Assembly (NCBI GenBank): GCA_016177915.1
Contig: JACOUI010000243.1
Location: 1 to 48,771 of the forward strand
Source: Planctomycetia bacterium
GTDB lineage: Bacteria > Planctomycetota > Planctomycetia > Pirellulales > S012-138
DNA: 48,771 nucleotides
Reading direction: 5' to 3'
Shown: positions 15,245-22,832 of the stretch, piece after piece
Numbering within the stretch: position 1 is the first letter of the stretch
How the letters are laid out: the number at the start of each line of letters is the position of its first letter
The notes under the pieces: generated by a model
Told to the model about the DNA's origin: nothing
The model's database searches: none
The model's input: the letters and a program-made list of their open reading frames with translations, nothing else
Translations under genes and position numbers: made by a program

Positions 15245-17098
15245 TCAGAGCGACTTCAAATACTCGATCAAGTCGCCCCGCTGCTGGGCCGTCAATTCGC
15301 CCTGGCCGGTCACCTTGGCCGGGTTGTGCAGGTCGGTCAGCAGCCCCTCCAGGGCCTTGGCCCGGCCGTGGTGCAAGAGGCGCGTGCGGCGGTAGAGGCC
15401 CAAAAGCGACGGCGTGTTGTAGCCTTTGTACACGTCGCTGGGGGACCCTAGCCCCACGTCGTGAATCTGCCCGTCGCTGAAGTGCGGGCCGGAGTGGCAA
15501 TTGGCGCAGCCGGCGGCCTCGGACCCGAAAACCGCCTTTCCGCGCTCGGCGGACTCGGAGAGCGACCCATCCGGGCGGCGGAAGGGATTGGGCGGAAGGT
15601 CGAGCGTCTCGAGATAGGCGATCAGGGCGTCGACGTCCTCCGCCTTCGGCTCTTCGCCGATCATGGTCGAGGTAATCGACTTGGCCATGGCGGCCCGCAG
15701 GTCCGTCTGCCAGCCGTGCCAGGTCCAGGGCGGCGTTTGCACGACGCCGTGCAGCGGGAGGACGGTCTTGAACGTGCGGATGCTGCCGTCGTTGTGCGTG
15801 TCCATGGTGACGGCGTTCGTGCCCCCTTCGTAGTGGCACGAATGGCACGAATACCACTGGTCGAGGCTGCGCTTGGCGTCGTAAAAAATCGCCTCGCCGC
15901 GCCGGGCCAGAGACGGCGCCTCCGGGCCGCCCAGCGAGATCGCGTGCAAGAGCTTCTTGTCGACGAGGTCCACGACCTGCACACAGTTGAGCAGGTAGTT
16001 GGCGACGTAGACGGTGCGGTCGTCGCGGGCGATGCGCAGGCCCATCGGCCGGCCGCCGACGTCGAGGCGATCGAACCGGTCCCGGTCCCGCTCCAAGCGC
16101 TGGTCAATGAGGTCGCCCGGCCCGCCCGCCGCCACGAGCGGCAAATCGTGCATGCGGTAGAGCAGCAGCTCGTGCGTCCCGGACGACGAGACGACGAGCC
16201 GTTTTTCGTCGCTCGTGAAATCGATTCCGTAGGGGTCCGCCACCGCCCGCCGCGGCACGTCGAGCGAAATCGCCTCCCGCGTCGCCGGGCCGTCGAGCTT
16301 GACGCGGGCCACCCGGCTGGCCAGCACCCAGCCCTTGCGGATGTTCTCGATGCTGATCGGGTTCTGGCGGTAGATCATCCAGGGAAAGTAAACGTGCTTG
16401 CCGTCGGCGGTCACCTTCAAATGCCCGATGTTGATGCCGCTGAATTCCTGCCGGTAATCGAGCTTGCCTTTCTCGACGTCGACGACGGCGATCGCCCGGT
16501 CGCCGCTGCAACCGACGGCCAGGCGCGAGCCGTCGGGCGACAGGGCGAGCGACCGCGGCCAAAGGCCGACTTCGATCTCGCTGCGAACGACGCCAGCGTC
16601 AAGGTCCAGCACGGCGACTTTCGCGGCGCTCGTCAGCGCGACGTAGGCCGTGCGGCCGTCCTTGGCGACGGCGATGCCGTGCGGGTCAAAACCCGTGCGG
16701 ATCGTTCGCCGCACGTGGAGCTTGTCCGAGAGGACTTCCAGCACCGTCACGTCGCCGGAATAGCTCCCGGAAACGAGCAGGTGCCGGCCGTCGGGACCAA
16801 GGGCGATGGCCGCGGGGCGCTTGCCGACCGCGACTTCGTCGAGGACCGCTCCGTCCGCAACGTTGACGAGCGAAACCGAGTGCGACGTCTGGTTGGCCGT
16901 CGCCAGCCACGTGCCGTCGTAAGAGAGCACAAGATCGATCGGCGAACGATCGATGTCATGCGGGATCGGGTCGGCGGGCGTAGTGGCGGCGGCTGGCGAC
17001 GCGCGATCGGCGGCGGGCGGCTGCGCGGGTGCCAGCGTCCAGCAAAGCGCAAAGAAGGCGGCAAGTCCGGCGGCCGCGGCGGCGGCAAGACGCTGCAT
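15245..17098 (-). CDS. YVTN beta-propeller fused to a di-heme c-type cytochrome domain
   Basis: A 617-residue secreted protein. The signal peptide is about residues 1-26. Residues about 48-385 form a YVTN/lactonase-like propeller (repeats such as VNVADGAVLDEVAVGKRP, GPDGRHLLVSG and AKDGRTAYVA). The C-terminal cytochrome domain has two CXXCH heme sites, Cys418-Cys421-His422 and Cys531-Cys534-His535, in the style of MauG/cytochrome-c-peroxidase relatives. The ATG at 17098 has GAGG upstream. It probably works in periplasmic electron transfer or oxidation of a small substrate. It is followed, 176 bases on, by the AlkD-like gene; hemC upstream on the same strand makes a loose heme-related context. 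Confidence 0.9.
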   Translation of the reverse strand: MQRLAAAAAAGLAAFFALCWTLAPAQPPAADRASPAAATTPADPIPHDIDRSPIDLVLSYDGTWLATANQTSHSVSLVNVADGAVLDEVAVGKRPAAIALGPDGRHLLVSGSYSGDVTVLEVLSDKLHVRRTIRTGFDPHGIAVAKDGRTAYVALTSAAKVAVLDLDAGVVRSEIEVGLWPRSLALSPDGSRLAVGCSGDRAIAVVDVEKGKLDYRQEFSGINIGHLKVTADGKHVYFPWMIYRQNPISIENIRKGWVLASRVARVKLDGPATREAISLDVPRRAVADPYGIDFTSDEKRLVVSSSGTHELLLYRMHDLPLVAAGGPGDLIDQRLERDRDRFDRLDVGGRPMGLRIARDDRTVYVANYLLNCVQVVDLVDKKLLHAISLGGPEAPSLARRGEAIFYDAKRSLDQWYSCHSCHYEGGTNAVTMDTHNDGSIRTFKTVLPLHGVVQTPPWTWHGWQTDLRAAMAKSITSTMIGEEPKAEDVDALIAYLETLDLPPNPFRRPDGSLSESAERGKAVFGSEAAGCANCHSGPHFSDGQIHDVGLGSPSDVYKGYNTPSLLGLYRRTRLLHHGRAKALEGLLTDLHNPAKVTGQGELTAQQRGDLIEYLKSL

Positions 17099-17227
17099 GG
17101 GGGCCTCAAACGGCGGGGGCAAACAGGCGGGACAACGCTCCGGGATCTCTGCTCCCCACAGCCCCCTATTGTAGGTGCCGCAAAGACCGTGGGTAGAGTG
17201 AACCCGCCGCCGCGACGCTCAAAGACC

Positions 17228-18151
17228 CTACGCGCCTTTCGCGGACGCGATCAGCTCCGCCGCCCCCTTGGCCAGCAGCTCCGCCGCCACGCGCTCGCCC
17301 AATCCCTCCGGCGCGCTTATGTCTCCCGACCCTTCCGCCGAAATCTTCCGCCGGCCGTCGGGCGACAAGACGACCGCCGCCAGCCGCAATTGGCCGTGCT
17401 CGACGCGCGCCGAAGCCCCCACCGGCGCCAGGCAGCCGGCCCGCAGCGCGGCCAGCAGCGCGCGTTCGGCCAAGACCGCCGCCCGCGCGTTCTGGTCGTC
17501 GAGAAGCTGCACGAGCTGGCGGATTTCCGTGGCGTCTTCCCGCGCTTCGATCGCCAGCGCTCCCTGGCCGACGGCCGGCAGCATGATCGACGGCGGCAAT
17601 ACCTGCGTGACGCGATTCTGCATTCCCAATCGCACGAGGCCGGCCTCCGCCAGGACCAGCGCGTCGAACTGGCCCTCGTCGAGCTTTCGCAACCGCGTGT
17701 CGACGTTCCCGCGCACGTCCGCCATCGCGAGGTCTTGCCGCACGAAGAGCAGTTGCGCGCGGCGGCGGATGCTTCCCGTGGCGACTCTCGCCCCCGGCGG
17801 CAGCTTGTCGAGCGCCAGGCCGCCGCGGCTCACGAGCACGTCGGCCGTCGGCCCGCGCTCCGGGACGGCCGCCAGGCACAGGCCGGCCACCGAGTCCGTC
17901 GGCAGGTCCTTCAGGCTGTGAACGGCCAGGTCGGTCCGGCCGTCGAGCACCGCCGCTTGCAGTTCCTTCGTGAACAGCCCCTGGCCGCCGATCGCCGCAA
18001 TGGGTCCGCGCTGGTCGCGGTCGCCCTGGGTGGCGATCGGCGCCAGCTCGACGTTCGCTCCGAGCTGCCGCAGCCGGCCGGCGACCCAATCGGCCTGCCA
18101 CCGCGCAAGCGCGCTGGCGCGCGTTCCCAGGCGAATGCGAAGAGCGGCCAT
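17228..18151 (-). CDS. hemC: Porphobilinogen deaminase (hydroxymethylbilane synthase)
   Basis: A 307-residue enzyme that links four porphobilinogen units into hydroxymethylbilane for tetrapyrrole synthesis. The family blocks run in order: LRIRLGTRASALARWQ (start), TQGDRDQ, GGQGLFTKELQAA, DLAVHSLKDLPT (with the catalytic Asp at about 84-85), GSIRRRAQL, RGNVDTRLRKL and LPAVGQGALAIE. Cys240, in ALRAGCLAPVGA, is the expected attachment site of the dipyrromethane cofactor. The ATG at 18151 matches the family N-terminus; upstream in-frame codons are rejected. No other hem gene is nearby. Confidence 0.97.
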   Translation of the reverse strand: MAALRIRLGTRASALARWQADWVAGRLRQLGANVELAPIATQGDRDQRGPIAAIGGQGLFTKELQAAVLDGRTDLAVHSLKDLPTDSVAGLCLAAVPERGPTADVLVSRGGLALDKLPPGARVATGSIRRRAQLLFVRQDLAMADVRGNVDTRLRKLDEGQFDALVLAEAGLVRLGMQNRVTQVLPPSIMLPAVGQGALAIEAREDATEIRQLVQLLDDQNARAAVLAERALLAALRAGCLAPVGASARVEHGQLRLAAVVLSPDGRRKISAEGSGDISAPEGLGERVAAELLAKGAAELIASAKGA

Positions 18152-18234
18152 GCGGCGCGACCGGCGAGAAGAGGCCCGGCGTCGAGCAATTTCGACGCCT
18201 CTTGCGTCCATCATCCCCGACCGGCCCGGACCGA

Positions 18235-19002
18235 TCAACCGCCCGTCGCGCTCGCCAGCCGGCGGAAGCGAACGACGCTCGGCTGCGACTCGCCGCTGGC
18301 GCTCGTGCGAATCACGGCCGACCCGGGCCGCGCAAGCGCGCTGCGGTCGCTTCCGGCCGAGTTGGTTGTTGGCGGCGCTTCGACCGGCTGAGGAGGCGAG
18401 TTTTCCGGCGGCGAATCCTGGTTGTCGGCCTTGGTCGACGTCGGAGGAACCGAGGGCTCGGGCGGCGCAGGGCTCTCTGGAGATGGTTTTTCGGCCGGCG
18501 TCTCTGGCGATGCTTCACCTGGCTTCGTCGTCGATCCGCCGGCAGGCGGCAGTTGCGGAAGCTCCGCCGGATGTCGAAACACGTCGGCCGTCGGAACCGG
18601 CAGAAACTGCGACGGCCGCCTGAGCGCCAACAGCTCCGCTTCGGCCGGTCCCTCGATTTCGTGGTCGGGATATCCTTCCGCCCGCACATCGTCGATCACT
18701 TCACTCACCTTGGCGAGCGGCTGCATGCCGCGGACCCGGGCGACGACCATCGTGGTGCGCGCTTTGACGCCGCTGGCAACCCGGCCGCCGAGGCGCCTCG
18801 CCAGCGCCCCAACGGTCAAGGGATGACCGCCTTCCTCGGCTTCCGGTTGCTCATCCGCCGGCAATCGCTCGTCGTTGCCCGATTCGCTTGGGCCAAGCTC
18901 GGCAGCGTCCCATTGGCCCTGGCACACGCATCCGCCCGCAAGGCAGCATGCAAGCACCAGAAGGCACAGGGCCAGTTGGCCGGCGCCGCCAGCAGGGGAC
19001 AT
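18235..19002 (-). CDS. Hypothetical Pro/Glu-rich lipoprotein
   Basis: A 255-residue putative lipoprotein with a hydrophobic start ending LAGGC (lipidated Cys25). The central part (about residues 60-135) is ordered, including LTVGALARRLGGRVASGVKARTTMVVARVRGMQPLAKVSEVIDD in pieces. Residues about 150-225 are a Pro/Ser/Glu-rich disordered tail (SPETPAEKPSPESPAPPEP). A ribosome-binding site (GGAG) precedes the ATG at 19002. It lies 83 bases upstream of hemC on the same strand and could be cotranscribed. No family is recognised. Confidence 0.7.
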   Translation of the reverse strand: MSPAGGAGQLALCLLVLACCLAGGCVCQGQWDAAELGPSESGNDERLPADEQPEAEEGGHPLTVGALARRLGGRVASGVKARTTMVVARVRGMQPLAKVSEVIDDVRAEGYPDHEIEGPAEAELLALRRPSQFLPVPTADVFRHPAELPQLPPAGGSTTKPGEASPETPAEKPSPESPAPPEPSVPPTSTKADNQDSPPENSPPQPVEAPPTTNSAGSDRSALARPGSAVIRTSASGESQPSVVRFRRLASATGG

Positions 19003-19044
19003 GCCGCGCTCCGTCGCAAAAACCGAGGGCCATTTTGCCGTTGT

Positions 19045-19068
19045 CCATAACAGATCGGCCTGTTATGG
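19045..19068. promoter_or_regulatory. Inverted repeat upstream of the lipoprotein gene
   Basis: A perfect nine-base inverted repeat, CCATAACAG-atcggc-CTGTTATGG, centred about 55 bases upstream of the lipoprotein start codon. It is A/T-richer than its surroundings and unlike the GC-rich repeat families of this window. Its position fits an operator or a leader hairpin; no regulator is identified. Confidence 0.4.
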
Positions 19069-19174
19069 CCGGAATCTGTGACGTAACCGGCAAAGTTTGA
19101 CATCCAGATGGGAGATTAACCGGCGCGCGCCTTCGCCGTGAAGGAGGAAGACGGTGCTAGCTGCTGACAGCGTG

Positions 19175-21634
19175 CTACCGCGCCAGCGCCGGCGCCCTGT
19201 CCGACCGCTCCGCCGTCCGCATCGGCGCCGCCGATTGCGGCACCAGGCAGAAGCCCAGCCAGCCGTCTTCGATCACCACCTGCGCCGTCTCCAGGCCCTT
19301 TAAGCGCGGGTCGGTCGTGAGCGGGCCGTAGAGGATCGGGAACGCCTGGTCCGTGGGGAAGATGCCGCTAAAGATGCCCCGCAGGATGAGCTGCGATTTG
19401 GCCGTCAGGCGGTCGCCCACCAGCCCGACCGGCCGGTTGCGCACCAGCTCGAAGGCGGGGCCTTTTTCCTGCGGCACGTAGTCGATGAAGACGCGCAGGT
19501 TTTGCCAGCGGCGCTGCGGCACCTTGAGCTCGGCGATGGCCAGCACCATCTCGATCCGCCCCTCCGTCAACTGCACCGTCACGGCGTCGCGCTCGGCGAA
19601 CGTGAGGGTCACGTCCTCGTCGTCGAGATGACCGGGCGCTGGCAGGTTCAGCCGCAGCTTCTCGCTGAAGGCCTTCCAAACCTCGACGGGCGTCATGGTC
19701 TTGCCGTTGAGATGAAGCTGCTCGAGCAGGTTGTTCATCGCCGTTTGATGAATCTGCACGCTGGCCAGGCTGTGCTGCAAGGCGCGGGGCCGGGGCGTGT
19801 GGGCGCCAAGCTGGTCCCAGGCCGCCAGACGGGCGTAGACGGCCAGCCGCGTGGGCCCGCTGGGGGCCACATAGATGCCCGGGTCCAGCCCCAGACCCGC
19901 CATCGGCCGCAGCACGCGGTCCACAAGCTGCGTGTTGAACTTCTCCAGGGCGGGATCGGCCTGGGCCTGGATGCGGCGGCGGGCGCGGGCGGCGATCTTC
20001 GATTCCGTTTCCGCGCGGATGTCCGACTCCATCGACTCGTGCTCGCTTTCGGCGAAGCCGCGGACCAGGTCGCCCAGGATCGGGATGCCGTCCAGCGGCG
20101 TTTCGATCTCGTCGAGCTGGTTGCGGGAATCGACGTCGACCTGCACGTCGTGGGCGACCACGCCGTCGGGCGTCAGCTCGAACACGCGGCGGGCCGTGAA
20201 GTTGGCGTAGGTCCGGCTGTAGGCCGTCACCATCCCGCTCGTCGATGACGTCGACGAGCTGACCTGCCCGCGGGCTTGCAGCTCGAGGCGCGCGCGGTCG
20301 CCGGGGACCACCCGCACGGAGACGTCGCTGACGGTGCGGCTGCGGCCTTCGACCGGCATCCCCAGCACCGTGTCGCAGACGCGCTCCACGAGCGGCTTCT
20401 GGTCCGGCAGCAGCCGGTTGAGCAGGTCTTGCGAGACGACGAAGCGGACGTTGCGGGCGCGGTAGTGCGCCTCGGCGGTCATCGCGGCGGCGGCGGTGGA
20501 GGGGTCCTCCGACCACGACAACTGCCGCAGATTGTCGGCCAGGCGGTAGGCGTCGCTGGGCAGGCCGGTCCACTCGTACTGTTCCAGCGCCTCGGCCAGA
20601 TCTTCGGGATCGACGGGCCGGGCGGCGGCTTGGCGCATCAGCCGCTCGAGCTCCGTCACGGCGGGGTCGGCGAGGAACTTCCGCTGCGCCGCGGAGAGTT
20701 GCGGCGACCGGATTCGCAGGAGCACTTCCTGGGCCAGCGCGGCCTCGCTCTGAGCGCGCTCGACGGGGTCGGCCGCCGCAAGCTGCCGCAGGGAATCCAG
20801 GAGCAAGTATTCGCGCCACGCGGCGCCGTGCGGCGAGCGGCGCTCGAGCGCCTCGACTTTTGCCAGACTCGCCGCCAGCGCTTCGGCGTCATCGGCCAGG
20901 CCGACGGGATGCTCTTTCCGCGCGGCCGAAATGAGAATCGCGCGCTGCCATACGTCGAGCCGGCGGACGAGGGCGTGCTGCGCCCGCCGCAGGTCGGACC
21001 GCAGGGCGGGGTCGTCGATCTGTGTGGCAAGCTGGTCGGCGATGGCCGCCTGCTGACGGAGGGCTGCGGCGACGTCGACGCCGCCCGCCGCGCCATCGCC
21101 GGTCAGGCCCACTTCGCCGAGCTCCTGGACAAGATGCGTCACGTCGGAGGCCCAAGGGCCGGTCGCGGGGCGGTCCGACAAGCGCTCGAGGTAGGCCAGC
21201 AGCTTGCGCGGCTGCGGCCAGGCGCCGCCCGAGGGCTTTAGCGCGGTTTCCTGCGCGGCGGAAGGCCCGACGACGGCCGGCTCTTGGGGGGCGTCGGCTG
21301 CGGCCTTTGGGATTTCGACGGCGCCGGCGGTTCCTTCCGCCGTCTCGTTTTCGGACGGGGGCGCGATCTTTGAGGCGATCTTCGGCGCCGCCAGCTCCAG
21401 CACCGGCCCGGCGTCCGCCGCCGGCTCGATCTGAGGCCGCGGCTCGGCCAGGGAAACCGTCGTGACGGGCGGCACACTCTCCGGCGCGGGCAGCTCGGCA
21501 AGGGCGCGGTTGGCAGGGCGGGACGCGGCGTCGGGCGGGAACCACTGGGGGAGGCGCGGCCCAAAGAAAATCGCCGCCACGCACGCCGCCACGAGCGCGA
21601 GCAGAAACTTGCCGGCATGGCTTTTTTGAGGCAT
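19175..21634 (-). CDS. Large membrane-anchored protein of unknown function (819 residues)
   Basis: The N-terminus is short and basic, followed by a membrane segment at residues about 9-27 (KFLLALVAACVAAIFFG), so the bulk lies outside the cytoplasm. Residues about 35-160 are Pro/Ala/Glu-rich and probably disordered. The rest is well ordered, with long amphipathic helices (about 160-390) and a mixed alpha/beta part with strand-like blocks such as FTARRVFELTPDGVVAHDVQVDVDS in pieces and VTLTFAERDAVTVQLTEGRIEMVL in pieces. No catalytic motif is apparent. The ATG at 21634 has GGAGG upstream. I recall similar conserved proteins only from planctomycetes; that is an impression, not a search. Confidence 0.75.
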   Translation of the reverse strand: MPQKSHAGKFLLALVAACVAAIFFGPRLPQWFPPDAASRPANRALAELPAPESVPPVTTVSLAEPRPQIEPAADAGPVLELAAPKIASKIAPPSENETAEGTAGAVEIPKAAADAPQEPAVVGPSAAQETALKPSGGAWPQPRKLLAYLERLSDRPATGPWASDVTHLVQELGEVGLTGDGAAGGVDVAAALRQQAAIADQLATQIDDPALRSDLRRAQHALVRRLDVWQRAILISAARKEHPVGLADDAEALAASLAKVEALERRSPHGAAWREYLLLDSLRQLAAADPVERAQSEAALAQEVLLRIRSPQLSAAQRKFLADPAVTELERLMRQAAARPVDPEDLAEALEQYEWTGLPSDAYRLADNLRQLSWSEDPSTAAAAMTAEAHYRARNVRFVVSQDLLNRLLPDQKPLVERVCDTVLGMPVEGRSRTVSDVSVRVVPGDRARLELQARGQVSSSTSSTSGMVTAYSRTYANFTARRVFELTPDGVVAHDVQVDVDSRNQLDEIETPLDGIPILGDLVRGFAESEHESMESDIRAETESKIAARARRRIQAQADPALEKFNTQLVDRVLRPMAGLGLDPGIYVAPSGPTRLAVYARLAAWDQLGAHTPRPRALQHSLASVQIHQTAMNNLLEQLHLNGKTMTPVEVWKAFSEKLRLNLPAPGHLDDEDVTLTFAERDAVTVQLTEGRIEMVLAIAELKVPQRRWQNLRVFIDYVPQEKGPAFELVRNRPVGLVGDRLTAKSQLILRGIFSGIFPTDQAFPILYGPLTTDPRLKGLETAQVVIEDGWLGFCLVPQSAAPMRTAERSDRAPALAR

Positions 21635-21995
21635 GGCGCCCTCCCTGGCGGCCGGCGATGCGCGTCTGCCGCAAGCGAGCAAACGAGACCCGCCGCGAGC
21701 GGCTTCCGTCTGCGCGTCGTGCGATCGGCCGTGCGGATTTGGCGCACGGCAATGCCAGCAGCCTACGGAATTACATCGGTGGGTCCGTTCCGGCCCCAAC
21801 AGGGCGGCCCAGCGAATCGCGCCGAAATGCCCACGTTGCCGAGCCGCTACGGCCGTTCGCGCCGCCCCTGCGGCTCGCGCGCGATCTTCCGGTGGGCAAA
21901 ACCCGGCAAAATGCGCCGGGGATAGCGATCGTAGGGAAACGAGAAATGCACCAGACTTGGTCGTCGCGAAGGCGGCGCCCCGTCGTTCGCCGACG
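21635..21995. other. Intergenic region without recognisable gene
   Basis: 361 bases upstream of the 819-residue protein gene. Open frames here are shadows. The region should contain that gene's promoter on the minus strand, but no clear -35/-10 pair was found. The 3' end grades into A/T-richer DNA. Confidence 0.4.
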
Positions 21996-22355
21996 TTACT
22001 GGGACGACGAGTTGCTCGGTGCGGAATACGATCGCGCCAAACTCTCCACTTTGGACTTTAGTGCCTCAACGTCCGTGGTGCACCATTCAGATTCCAGAAG
22101 ATTGTCCCAATCTCCTTTGAACACACAAACGACGAATTCGCCGCTTGGGTCCCACTGGGGGTACCAGCCGATGTCAATGACGACGCCGTTTGGGAGGCGA
22201 ACGTCGGCCATGTCTTCCCTGAGAGCGTGGCGCTCGAGTTGCAAGGGAACGCGACCACGGATCTTTGCGCCAGTCGGCAAGTTGAAATCGATTTGGCTCG
22301 TCTCCTCCGAGACCCCGGGTTTGCCGGAGCCAGTCGATTGTGACGGGGTAACCAT
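21996..22355 (-). CDS. Hypothetical small protein
   Basis: A 119-residue frame with protein-like composition: IDFNLPTGAKIRGRVPLQLE, VRLPNGVVIDIGWYPQWDP and FVVCVFKGDWDNLLESEW, then VEALKSKVESLAR. This suggests a small alpha/beta protein ending in a helix. The ATG at 22355 is preceded closely by GAGG; a GTG at 22364 is an alternative. Codon use is less G+C-rich than in the neighbours, consistent with transfer. Another frame read one base off overlaps its 5' half (see the next entry), so a frameshifted longer gene is possible. The family is unknown. Confidence 0.5.
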   Translation of the reverse strand: MVTPSQSTGSGKPGVSEETSQIDFNLPTGAKIRGRVPLQLERHALREDMADVRLPNGVVIDIGWYPQWDPSGEFVVCVFKGDWDNLLESEWCTTDVEALKSKVESLARSYSAPSNSSSQ

Positions 22356-22533
22356 GAACCTCACCAGTCTGTTTGTGCCATTCTACGCAGATGTGGTCGC
22401 CCAAACCGCCGTCCCGGACTGTTCCAATTGCGAAACCGACGTTCATGCAGAACGTCGCAATCAGATCGTCGTCGTCAGGCAAAAGCGTTCCCAATCGGGC
22501 ACAGGCCAGGCAAAGCAATGCTTGTGTGATTCC
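22174..22533 (-). pseudogene. Possible gene remnant overlapping the small ORF
   Basis: In the frame shifted by one base from the preceding entry, a protein-like stretch reads LIATFCMNVGFAIGTVRDGG then DHICVEWHKQTGEVHGYPVTIDW. After this the frame becomes Arg-rich and shadow-like to its stop at 22174. An in-frame TGA just upstream leaves only a TTG at 22518 as start. It could be a decayed gene whose continuation is the 21996-22355 frame. Confidence is low. Confidence 0.25.
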
Positions 22534-22832
22534 GGTCGGAAATTCAGTGTCTCGAAAAAATCGGCTGGATCACGATCTAATGTGCCGATACTTCGACATC
22601 GGCACAGCTTTGGGCGGCTCATGCTTCTCCAGCCGCCTGTGCTTTGGGCGCGCCCAACTTGTTGGTCTCTGTCGAACCAGGGGATCGCTCGACCTTTAGT
22701 TGCGACTGAATACCATTATACCCTGCCGCCGAACCACGGTACGCCGCCAAAACTGCAAAGGCAAGTAACGTACCGCAATTTCGACGACTCCACCTTTGCC
22801 AAAGCGAAGTCAAGGACGCGATGCTGTGCCGA
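22534..22832. other. A/T-richer region without a supported gene
   Basis: About 300 bases, less G+C-rich than the surrounding DNA, holding only short frames with no protein-like text. With 21950-22533 it forms a compositional patch between the 819-residue protein gene and the YhaN-like gene. Confidence 0.35.
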
